From Prionace glauca (Eukaryota; Chordata; Chondrichthyes; Carcharhiniformes; Carcharhinidae): a stretch of 64,000 nt of DNA. Positions 54,174 to 64,000 of this stretch are shown here, one piece after another. Within the stretch, counting starts at the first letter, position 1. Every line of letters starts with the position of its first letter. The position numbers and the translations under genes are program-made. Where the stretch lies: positions 43,838,103 through 43,902,102 of the forward strand of contig CM075760.1 of the NCBI GenBank assembly GCA_037974335.1, given 5' to 3'. The notes below the pieces were generated by a model. It worked only from the letters and a program-made list of their open reading frames with translations. It ran no database searches and was not told where the DNA came from.

Positions 54174-54640
54174 CATAAGAACATAAGAAATAGGAGCAGG
54201 AGTAGGCCATCTAGCCCTTCGAGCCTGCCCCGCCATTCAATAAGATCATGGCTGATCTGTCGCTGCTCAGTTCCACTTTCCCGCCCTCTCCCCATAACCC
54301 TTAATCCCCTCTCTTATCAAAAACTCATCAACCCGCGTCTTAAAAATATTTAGCGAGGCAGTCTCCACCACTTCAACGGGCAGAGAATTGCAGAGATTCA
54401 CCACCCTTTGAGTGAAGAAATTCCTCCTCAATTCTGTTCTAAACCGCCCCCCTTTTATCTTGAGGCTGTGCCCCCTAGTCCTACTGTCTTTTTTGAGCGG
54501 GAAGAGTCTCTCCACCTCTATCCTATCCATCCCATTCATCATCTTATACGTCTCAATGAGATCTCCCCTCATTCTTCTAAACTCTAACGAGTACAAGCCC
54601 AGTTTATTCAGCCTCTCCTCATAGCTCAACCCCCTTTGCT
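54174..54640 (-). mobile_element. CR1-like LINE (lineage B) 3' end
   Basis: Minus-strand: the (aagaacat) tail side at 54174, 3' UTR, and an open 120-codon C-terminus (RLFPLKKDSRTRGHSLKIKG, RNFFTQRVVNLCNSLPVEVV). Very close to 18756-20065; 5' truncated at the LSYEERLNK segment. Confidence 0.9.
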
Positions 54641-55184
54641 AGAAGTTACTGTACACCTTCAGAATGCTGGTTAGCAGTGCTTTGCGTCTGTTGCATTTTA
54701 GACCATGTTCTAGTTGTAATGGGATTATTTGATTTGCTGATTGTATCATCATCATGATTTGACATCTGTTTCATTGCATTGTCATGCCATTTGGTGTTCA
54801 TAATCATGAAGTTGTGATTGGGTTTATTAAAAGGAGAATCTTTCAACTGGGGGACGGTCAGCAACCAATGGGCACAAATTTATTTTATTGAGCAGCGAGA
54901 CAGAAAGATAAGTGTTTACTTTTACACAGGAGTTGTGATGAACTGGAATGAACAGCTTGGAAGGGTGATGGAATTAGATTTCACAGAAACTTTGGAAAAT
55001 AAATTCGATATCTCCTTCATGGGGTGAAGCTTTGAAGGATTCTCGAGAATGGGAAAATTTTAAGGTTCATCTATATCAGTGTCCCAACATCCTTTTTGTG
55101 TCTCTCCCTGTCCTTCATTAAAACGGAATAAAATGAAATATTTATACAACTGTCGCCTTGTGCTAATCTTATCTTTTGACAGCA
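54641..55184. other. Unassigned
   Basis: AT-rich. Possibly an old LINE fragment near 54830-55030 (plus text 'agtgtttacttttacacagg'), not secure. Confidence 0.4.
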
Positions 55185-55450
55185 CCTGTGTGTTGTGTGT
55201 GTGAGTGTGTGCGTGTGTGTATGTGTGTGTGAGTGTGTGTTTGTGTATGTGTGTGTGTTTGTGTGTGTTTATGTTTGTGCGTGTTTGTGTGTGTTTGTGT
55301 GTGTTTGTGTTTGTGTGTTTTTGTGTGTGTGTGTATGTGTGGGTTTGTGTGTGTGGGTGTGTGTGTGTGGGTGTGTGTGTGTGTGCGTGGGTGTGTGTGT
55401 GTGCGTGTGTGTGTGTGGGTGTGTGTGTGTGGGTGTGTGTGTGTGTGTAA
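55185..55450. repeat. (GT)n tract
   Basis: 265 bp of gtgtgtgtttgtgtgtgggtg-type repeat; poly Cys-Val translations are by-products. Confidence 0.95.
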
Positions 55451-55762
55451 TAGCCAGGACCCATTCCGAAAGTCGATTCTATTTACAAAACATCACTTTG
55501 AATAGATGAGCATCGGATCAAACTTTTTTTTTAGGAACAACACAATAATCCTGAACATTTATTGCACTGCTTTTCTCCCTCCGGTGAGGGTTTCATAGTT
55601 CGTCGTTTCAGTCCTCGTGAATACAAGCCTCAGTCAGGTGGAGTCAGTCACTCTTGCGGTTGTGGTAGGGTTTCCAATCCGTGTTTGCCACACAAATCCC
55701 TGCCTCACTCCTCATGACAAAGAAACCTGCTCTCAGGCCCCAGAAATGATTCCTTCTTTATA

Positions 55763-56857
55763 TCAGGTCCCAGTCTGACTCCGGGCCCAGCTCTCTCTGT
55801 CAGTGATACACTGGGGCCAGTCATTCACATTGTAATGTTCTAATTCTCAGGTTCCAGTCTGACTCCGGGCCCAGCTGTCTCTGTCAGTGATACACTGGGG
55901 CCAGTCATTCACATTGTAATGTTCTAATTCTCAGGTCCCAGTCTGACTCCGGGCCCAGCTGTCTCTGTCAGTGATACACTGGGGCCAGTCATTCACATTG
56001 TAATGTTCTAATTCTCACGTTCCAGTCTGATTCCGGGCCCAGCTGTCTCTGTCAGTGATACACTGGGGCCAGTCATTCACAATGTAATGTTCTAATTCTC
56101 AGGTCCCAGTCTGACTCCGGTCCCAGCTGTCTCTGTTAGTGATACACTGGGGCCAGTCATTCACATTGTAATGTTCCAATTCTCAGGTCCCAGTCTGACT
56201 CCGGGCCCAGCTGTCTCTGTTAGTGATACACTGGGGCCAGTCATTCACATTGTAATGTTCTAATTCTCAGGTCCCAGTCTGATTCCGGGCCCAGCTGTCT
56301 CTGTTAGTGATACACTGGGGCCAGTCATTCACATTGTAATGTTCTAATTCTCAGGTCCCAGTCTGATTCCGGGCCCAGCTGTCTCTGTTAGTGATACACT
56401 GGGGCCAGTCATTCACATTGTAATGTTCTAATTCTCAGGTTCCAGCCTGATTCCGGCCCCAGCTGTCTCTGTTAGTGATACACTGGGGCCAGTCAGTCAC
56501 ATTGTAATGTTCTAATTCACAGGTTCCAGTCTGATTCCGGGCCCAGCTGTCTCTGTCAGTGATACACTGGGGCCAGTCATTCACATTGTAATGTTCTAAT
56601 TCTCAGGTTCCAGTCTGACTCCGGGCCCAGCTGTCTCTGTCAGTGATACACTGGAGCCAGTCATTCACATTGTAATGTTCTAATTCTCAGGTCCCAGTCT
56701 GACTCCGGGCCCAGCTGTCTCAGTCAGTGATACACTGGAGCCAGTCATTCACATTGTAATGTTCTAATTCTCAGGTCCCAGTCTGAGTCCGGGCCCAACT
56801 GTCTCTGTCAGTGATACACTGGAGCCAGTCATTCAAATTATAATGTTGTAATTCTCT
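55763..56857. repeat. 84-bp minisatellite, 13 copies
   Basis: Unit: caggtcccagtctgactccg, ggcccagctgtctctgtcag, tgatacactggggccagtca, ttcacattgtaatgttctaa, ttct. Copies are highly alike, differing mainly at ttcc/tccc, cag/tag and gggg/ggag. The total of 1095 bp is 13 units. Confidence 0.95.
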
Positions 56858-57972
56858 ATGATTATTTTTGGAACCGTAACCCAATCCATTGTGAATTAGA
56901 ACCTGCATCAGATTTTGCTGCATTTGACCCCTGCCTGTCATTATTGGACAAATCACTTTTTCTAGAATGATCACACGCACAAAAACTGTTTATGTATATG
57001 TTATATCATGTTCTGTCTCTCTTACTCTGGATAACTCATACGTTGGTTTACGTGATTCTCCCAGCCAGTTTATGTCATCATTGCGCGAGCATATCTGTCT
57101 ATATTAGATTAGATTCTTCTTCTGTTGTTGGAGCATTATGTTTAATCATTTATAGGATGTGGGCAGCACTGACATCTGTTGCCCTTCTCTAATTGCCCCT
57201 GACAATGTGGTGATGAGCTGCTATCTTGAACCGCTGCAGTCCTTGTTCACCAGGTGATATCACTGTTTATATCACATAAGGTCTGGCCACTCTTATGATG
57301 CACCTGATCCTGATTCATCGCATTACCTAGACTGTACAATCTATACACAGTAGAAGATGTTTAGGGTGGTTACCATGGAATTGGTGAAGGTAACGGTTAA
57401 ACAGAAATATTGTTCCTTCTCTGGAGAGGAGCAGATGTTTCAATCCTTTGCATCAATAGAAATAAGAAGTCTGAGAATTACAGGTGGAATTATCTCCTGT
57501 CGGCTATATATCCAGGGTCATTTTCATTACCATTTTCACAAATCAGTACACAATTGAGTCCTATATCAGGAAGTTTAATGAGACATTGAGAAGAACATTT
57601 TTCATAATCTCCCGGTCATTCGAGACGTGATTTATCCATTTTCCAACAGATCTCTAAAGACAGATAAGTCATCACCGGGAACAAAATAGTGAGGCTGCAA
57701 TAATTTTATATGCAAGAGCACACAACAGAAGGGTTGTCAGTAAATAATTACATATTAAACGTTCTTCAGTTGAAACACATGAACTGTTTGGTGTTTTCAT
57801 GCACTCAGGGAAGGCAGAGATGGGTTGAAGGTTCTCACTGGGAAAACTGAAGGGGAATTGCTAAAAGATTTCATTTCTCCAAAGGTGTCCAAAAGATTTC
57901 ATTTCTCCAAAGGTGTCATTAGAAAATAGAATGTTTAAAATAAGTAAGCACACAAATGTTAATGATGTTTGT
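56858..57972. other. Mostly unassigned; one interspersed fragment
   Basis: 57155-57250 is the minus-strand 3' module of lineage D ('tgttgcccttctctaattgc', 'cttgaaccgctgcagtcc'). The rest is AT-rich without recognised features. A 20-odd-bp direct repeat 'gatttcatttctccaaaggtg' occurs twice at 57866-57913. Confidence 0.5.
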
Positions 57973-58150
57973 TAGGCATAGAACCATAAAATTCCTACAG
58001 TTCAGAAGAAAGGCCATCTGGCCCACTGAGTCTGCATCCCACCCCAGGTCCTCCGCTCTGCCCTATCCCCGTTAGCCCCACACATTTACTATGGTTATTC
58101 CACATATTCTGAGGGAAAATAACGGACAATTTTGCATGGCGAATCCAACT
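57973..58150 (-). mobile_element. SINE 3' half, minus strand
   Basis: 'catagaaccataaaattcct' and 'gaaaggccatctggcccact' followed by 'ctgccctatccccgttagcc' match the 3' half of the SINE at 37718-38025. Head lost. Bases 58150-58895 are AT-rich and unassigned. Confidence 0.65.
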
Positions 58151-58894
58151 AATACTATCTGTTGCAATATAATCGAGAGACTGGTTTCGTGCAGTAATAT
58201 TGAGACAGGGCCGAATACACCAGATATCAATATAGCACCTGTACTAATATAGATGCAGACTGGGCCCAGTTCAGTCATTACTGAGAGGGTGTGTACAGTA
58301 TCTAACACCCTCTAACCAGCTTCGTGTTTTCTCATATAAACATGCCATACTCAAACAACTGGGATTTTGCTGAGTACAGAATCAACTGAGAATATTGTCA
58401 TATAATCAGAAATATGATTTCGTGTTATATAAAATGGGTCACGTTTAGCATGGGCAAAGACTGAGTCTATTACAGAAATAACTGAGACGATCTTCTGTAT
58501 CTTGTCGTGACAAAAAATGCAGTTTCACTGCCATCTCCTGGACTAGCTTTGCTATTGCAGGTGTTGTGAAATGCTGATTTCAGTTGCTGTTTCTCATTCT
58601 TTCATGGGCTGAATATCCAGCTGGTAAGGCCAGCATATATTAGCAATCGCTAATACATTGAATTTACTGGTTTTCTAGACCATCATAAAAGGCACGTAAT
58701 AGCCTAGGACGTGTGCGCCTAGAGTCACCTCTGGGCTTAACTGGGAAATGATGGAAGGTTTTTTTTTTCTGCAGGGCATTAGAGAATCTGATATATTTCA
58801 GGTCATGGCCGCAATCACGGAAATGACCTTTACATTCAAAATGTAAAGGTCATTTTGGTAATTGCGTTTTGAAGCTTGTTGTAGTTGGACTTGA

Positions 58895-61800
58895 ATATTT
58901 ATCTTGAGAAATTGGCCTACCCTCACAGAGATATTACCACTCTGCCACTGTCACCCTTTCAACATTGATAAAGTACTTAAGAACATAAGAACATAAGAAA
59001 TAGGAGCAGGAGTAGGCCATCTAGCCCTTCGAGCCTGCCCCGCCATTCAATAAGATCATGGCTGATCTGTCGTGACTCAGCTCCACCTTCCCGCCCTCTC
59101 CCCATAACCCTTAATCCCTTCTCTTATCAAAAACCCATCAACCCGCTTCTTAAAAATATTTAGCGAGGCAGCCTCCACCACTTCAACGGGCAGAGAATTC
59201 CAGAGATTCACAACCCTTTGAGTGAAGAAGTTCCTCCTCAACTCTGTTCTAAACCGCCTCCCCTTTATCTTGAGGCTGTGCCCCCTGGTCCTACTGTCTT
59301 TTTTGAGCGGGAAGAGTCTCTCCACTTCTATCCTATCCATCCCATTCATCATCTTATACGTCTCAATGAGATCTCCCCTCATTCTTCCAAACTCTAACGA
59401 GTACAAGCCTAGTTTATTCAGCCTCTCCTCATAGCTCAATCCCCTCAACTCCGGTATCAGCCTAGTAAACCTCCTCTGCACTCCCTCCAAGGCCAAAATA
59501 TCCTTGTGTAAGTGTGGCGCCCAAAACTGCACACAGTACTCCAGCTGCGGCCTCACCAATGCCCGATACAGCTGCAGCAAGACCTCCCTATTTTTATATT
59601 CAATCCCCCTCGCTATGAAGTCCAGCATCCCATTCGCCTTCCTGACCACCTGCTGCACCTGCAAGCTGGGTTTTTGCGACTCATGCACATGGACCCCGAG
59701 GTCCCTCTGCACCGTCGCCTGCTGCAGTTTTTCGCCACGTAAGTAATAGTCCTTCCTACCATTCCTCCTACCAAAGTGGACCACTTCACACTTGCCAACA
59801 TTTTGAAGCGTCATGTGTGTGTTGGTCCTCGAAAGGAGCAATTCATCCAAGAACACTCTGGACCCCACAGTCCAGCATTTTGTTCATTTTCAGACAATTA
59901 TCCAATCCCATTTTGAACCCATTAATTGGCGCTGCCTGCACCACATTCTCAAACAGCACATTCCAGATCTGGATCACTCACTGTCTGACAATGTATTTCC
60001 TGATGTCTCCATGTTTCTTCCACCAATTTACTTCAACCCGCTCCCTCTGTGTCAAGATCCTTCTGCCATTAAACGGTTTCTCTCTATCTACTCTGTCAAG
60101 ACCCCTCAGGATTTTGAATGCCTCGTTAAAGTCATATCAGCAACTTCCTGTCAAGGAAATTAGTCCGAACTTCTCCAAAATAGTTCCGTCACTGAAGTTT
60201 CTGATCTCTGGACTTATTCTCGTGTTTTCCTTTCCATCCAGCCTGTTGACTTTACATTCTGCCTGAGTTCGGTGCCGAAAATTGGGCCGAATGTTTCGGT
60301 TGACGATTTTCAAAGTGTTTTCTACAAATTTAGCACAACTTCCTTGCTTCTGTATTCTTTTCCCCAATAGACAAAAACTATTCACTTTTTTTTGTTTGCA
60401 GCTGTCTCAACCTGTCTTGCATCATGAATGATTTATACACATATTCACTCAAGTCCCTCGGCGTCTATATTCACTTTCATCATTTCCATTTTTTTCTCCA
60501 CATTCTGTTGAACAAAACTGATCATGTAACTTTTCTCTGCAATAAATTTAAATATGCAAATTACTCGTCCATTCAACCAATTAGTTCTTTTTGCCCTGTC
60601 ACTATTTACCTGAAATCACCATCCTCTGCTTTCCAACCTTTCCCCCAACGTGTCGATAATCTCCAAGCTGATTCCCCAATTTCCTTCTAATCATTTATAT
60701 ATCCATGACAAACAACAAAGGTTCCAGAACTGATTCTGAGCCGCAACACTCCATTCAGAAACGCACACTTGCACAGCTACACTCTGTTTTCTATGACTGA
60801 GCCAGTTCTCCATCTACCTAGCCAGCTCACCTCTGATCTCATTTTACTGCAAATTCTGTACCTCTCTGCCATGAAGGGCCTTGTCAGAGGGTTTACTAGT
60901 GTCCATGTAGACAATATCCACTGCTCTACCATCATCAGTCATCTTCATCACTTCCTCAAAAAATAAACATGATCATGTTAGTCAGACACGATCTGGTCTT
61001 CAAAAAAGCATGTTGCCTTTCACTAATACATCCATTTATTTCAAAGAGGGATTAAATCCTGTCTCGAAGAATTTTCTTCAATAATTTCCTGACCACTGAC
61101 GTAAGGCTCACTAGCCTGTGCTTACCTGGATTATTGTTGCCATTCTTCCTAAACAAAAATCGGCTATTCTCCAATCCTCATACTTCCTCTATAGCCAGTG
61201 ATGATACAAAGATTTCTCTCAAGACCCCAGCAATTTCCTCCTGGCCTCTCGCATTATTCTGCGGTATATCACATTAGGCCCTGGGGACTTATCTACCTTA
61301 ATGTATCTCAAGAACCCCAATAACTCCTCCTTTTTGATCTCAACATGACTCAAACTACTTGTGCATCCTTTCCCATCCTTACTCATCATGCACTAAGTAC
61401 TTCTCTTTAGTGAATACTGACGTGAAGTATTCAATACCTCGTCATTTCCCTGGATCCGCGCATAGAATCCCTCACCTGTCCTCGGGTGTGCCAACCCTTT
61501 CCCTGGCTAAACATTTGCCCTTTATATATGTGTAAAACGCCTTCGGATTTTCTTCCATCCTGCGGCAAATTAATTCTCGTGACCCCTTTTCGCCCTCTTT
61601 CGTCTTTGCTTAAGTTTCGTTTTACTTTCCTTGTATTTCATAATTGTTTTGTGTCTTCCTAGGACAGAAAAAAACTTTTTTTCCCACTTTGACAAGGCTC
61701 ATAATTTCTCTCGTTTTACAATGTTCCCGAAATTTGCCATACCTCCCCTTAATTCTCATTGGAATGTGCCAGTCCGGAATTCCTATCAACTTGAACTTGA

Positions 61801-62640
61801 AAGCCTCCCATGCGCCAGATGTTGATTTGTCCTCAAATATTTGCCCCAATCTACATTCTTCCGTTTCTGCCTAATATTGTTATAATTAGTCATCCCCTAG
61901 TTTAATGTCTTCACTTGAGTATTACACTTACCTTTCTCTGTCCGTACCTTAACACTTACTGAGTTGTGCTCTCAGTTCCCCAACTGCTCCCCCACTGAAA
62001 TATCGACCACCTGTCCAGGTTGATTCCCTATTTCCAGGTCCAGTTCAGCCGCTTCCCTAGTTGGACTATCTATATAATGTTTTGGGAAGCCCTCCTGGAT
62101 GCTCCTTACAAACTCTGCCCCATCCACACACTCAGCACAAAATGAATCCCCGTCAATTTTGAGGAAATTAACTTTCCCACCACAACAACCCTGTTACTTT
62201 TCCATCTTGCCAAATTCTCATTCATATCTCTTTCTCAATCTCCCGCTAGTTGTTGGGAGGCCAATAAAAAATGCCGAATCTTGTGAGTACGCCCTTCCTA
62301 TTCCCGCACTCTACCTATACTGCCTCGCTGTATAAGCCATGCGAAGTACATTGGGTGCAGTCCTCCTGCAGTACTGCTGCAATATTCTCCTTACCAGTCT
62401 TGAAAATGTCCCTCCCCTGTTACATCACTTTCTACCCTGCTTGAATCATCGGCATCCTTGTACGTTAAGCTGTCATTCCTCTCCTTTCCTTAACCAAGTC
62501 TCTGTAATAGCAGCAACATCACAGTTCCAAGAACGAATCCAAGCTCCAAGTCCATCAGCCTTACCTGTTACACTTTTTGTATTGAAACAAATGCACTTCA
62601 GCCTGCCGGACGCGCTTTAATTAGGAGCCACACTATTTCT
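58895..62640 (-). mobile_element. Old long CR1-like LINE, minus strand, with nested lineage B
   Basis: One decayed element of about 2.9 kb net. From its 3' side it has the 5146-5745 homologue (58895-58977 plus 59807-60270), then RT text ('gagccagttctccatctacc', 'cctgaccactgacgtaaggc', 'ccctggggacttatctacct'), then the upstream part ('gccttcggattttcttccat', 'gaaagcctcccatgcgccag') and probable endonuclease remnants to about 62640. No frame is open. It is the most complete of the old LINE copies here. Confidence 0.7.
58978..59806 (-). mobile_element. CR1-like LINE (lineage B), nested
   Basis: Minus-strand, with the aagaacat tail at 58980 and an open frame covering CEVVHFGRRNGRKDYYLRGE, LVRPQLEYCVQFWAPHLHKD and RNFFTQRVVNLWNSLPVEVV. 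It is 5' truncated between FNVGKCEVV and the FADD block. It interrupts the old LINE between sequences that are almost continuous at 5200-5260. Confidence 0.9.
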
Positions 62641-62734
62641 GTTCTTTCTTTGAGTTTTACTGGCCCTTCTCTAGTTCCACTTCAGCTAATTCACCTTTAC
62701 TTTATTCCCCTCTCCCTGGTAGATTTCCTTCCCT

Positions 62735-62900
62735 AAAGGACATCAGTGAAAGAAATTGGTCCTTTCGACAATCAAATATGGTTTTATGGTCATCAGTAGA
62801 TTTTTATTTCCAGACAATTTTTATTTGATTCAAATTCCATCAGCTGCAGTGAGCGGATTCGTACCTAGAACATTAACAACATGAGGAATCCGTCCTGAAG
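62735..62900 (-). mobile_element. SINE fragment, minus strand
   Basis: 'tttccttccctaaaggacat' then 'gattcaaattccatcagctg' and 'ggattcgtacctagaacatt' are the complement of the core and tRNA head of the SINE family at 13850 and 37440. Confidence 0.6.
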
Positions 62901-64000
62901 TTATGACATCAGTAGGAGCTACTCAGAAAATTTCCTCAGTTTCCCTTCCAAGAACTTACTCACGAATCAGCTGCTTCTGTTGGTTCCAAGTCACTTCCTG
63001 AACTGTAATACCTGATAGACACCTACCAAACTGGACATGGCAGTATGAACGGGGTAGTAAGGGACACAAGACACAGCTACACCTCTCCACCCACTTCCCT
63101 AAACTCCCACACTTTCCCCAACTCTCAGCGTTTCACTCTCTGCAACTTACAGTCTGTGGAGATCCCTCAATAGGCAGATTTCACAGGCCTCATTCCGAAG
63201 TTCATACTTGGTTATGTCCAACTCATGAATCAATTTTAAGTTATGACACCCCTCTCCCTCTCGGTCTGAGTAACCGCCGAGGGCTGACCGGCTTGGAAGC
63301 CTTTCTTTGAAATTTCACTGCTGGGTCTGGTTCCTCCTGCTCAGCCTCGGAGGTGAGTGGGTTTCAGCAGACCGGAGCTCGCCTCTTCCACCATGAGCGT
63401 TGTGGCCCAAGTTCCCTTTATCGGGAGACAATGTGGCCGAGAGGCTAAACCCGCCCTGTCCATTTCAGACTCCCAGTTTCTCACTGGTGGAGATGGAGAG
63501 CAGGAGCCAGAGTATCTGGAATTCTTTCCAAAGTTCCGGGTGTGCCGGGAATTGATTTTCCCTGCATGTCTTGGGGTTTCACGGTTTGTAGATGTTTGAA
63601 ACATTCCCATAGGATGGTATCTCCCAAGCGGACTTGATAGGAATCTGGCCCTGTTCCTGACCTGAACGTGTCTCATAACCAGCGTATCCATTGCCATGAT
63701 TCTTAACTAACAGCCTAACAACTGCCTTTAACAGCCTGTCCCAGTTGATGGAAACGGCTCTGGGTGTCAGCTCCCAGCCTCGGAGGATCAGACTTAACTG
63801 TGGGAAGAGTGATCATGAGGAACTCTGCTTGGGCTATTCCATTTGTTGAAGAGGGGAGGGGAGTGGTGATTGGGGGGATGTTGTCCTGTAATTGAAGAGC
63901 AATCTGGATAGGTTGGTGTCAAAGGAGGCCGTGGGATAGTTTTTTGAACCTCTTTTTACTGTTTGGGCCGCACTTTCTGCCAGACCTTTGGATGATGGGG
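62901..64000. other. Unassigned, moderately GC-rich
   Basis: Short open frames of 80 (plus, ATG-like start near 63357; a second in-frame ATG at about 63393) and 118 codons (minus, 63341-63697) overlap each other. Neither resembles a family I know. The GC content is above the local level. It could be the first exon of a gene beyond the window, but nothing proves it. Confidence 0.3.

Noticed and set aside
60424-60690. Plus-strand 88-codon frame and several neighbours to 62620
   Set aside because: Antisense of the old minus-strand LINE; no independent signature.

Overview
The window looks like a cartilaginous-fish (shark) germline immunoglobulin locus. The main feature is one complete, unrearranged IgM heavy-chain cluster on the minus strand, about 28640 down to 6580. 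In transcription order it holds a TATA-like box, leader exon, VH exon with a 23-spacer RSS, D1 (12/22 spacers), D2 (12/12), JH (23), CH1 to CH4 with the secretory tail, a secreted poly(A) site, TM1, a likely three-codon TM2, and distal poly(A) signals. All coding exons are open and all splice phases agree (phase 1 between C exons), so the cluster looks functional. The V-D-D-J-C cluster organisation and an IgM tail ending NSCQ are hallmarks of elasmobranchs. CR1-like LINEs and tRNA-headed SINEs fit the same origin.

Region by region: 1-3335 is a minus-strand tRNA neighbourhood (Val partial, Val, Glu, a decayed Asn, Gly) inside locally duplicated DNA. 4020-4660 is a CpG-rich promoter-like block with no gene I can assign. 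4838-6300 is LINE debris. 6580-28640 is the IgM cluster; its 11.5 kb JH-CH1 intron is packed with simple-sequence arrays, including a purine-rich, AGCT-bearing tract 1 kb 5' of CH1 that resembles a switch region, plus a 39-bp minisatellite and a set of diverged repeat modules. About 29040-32520 is 5' flank, which reappears in diverged form at 36540-41095 together with a truncated VH pseudogene. This is the remnant of a second cluster whose D, J and C parts are not visible.

From 39.6 to 62.9 kb the DNA is almost entirely non-LTR retrotransposon and SINE fragments on both strands. At least three related CR1-like lineages (called A, B and C here) and one distinct lineage (D) are nested in one another. 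There are also a 340-bp-arm inverted repeat around 47.0/50.4 kb, an 84-bp minisatellite at 55.8-56.9 kb and a GT-rich tract. The last 1.1 kb is unassigned. I found no other host protein gene, no CRISPR array and no retrovirus-like element.

Functionally, VH, one or both D segments and JH would be joined by RAG within the cluster. The transcript is then spliced to CH1-CH4, and either the poly(A) site just after CH4 (secreted IgM) or the donor inside CH4 joined to TM1/TM2 (membrane IgM) is used. Most remaining open frames are LINE reverse transcriptase or low-complexity translation.
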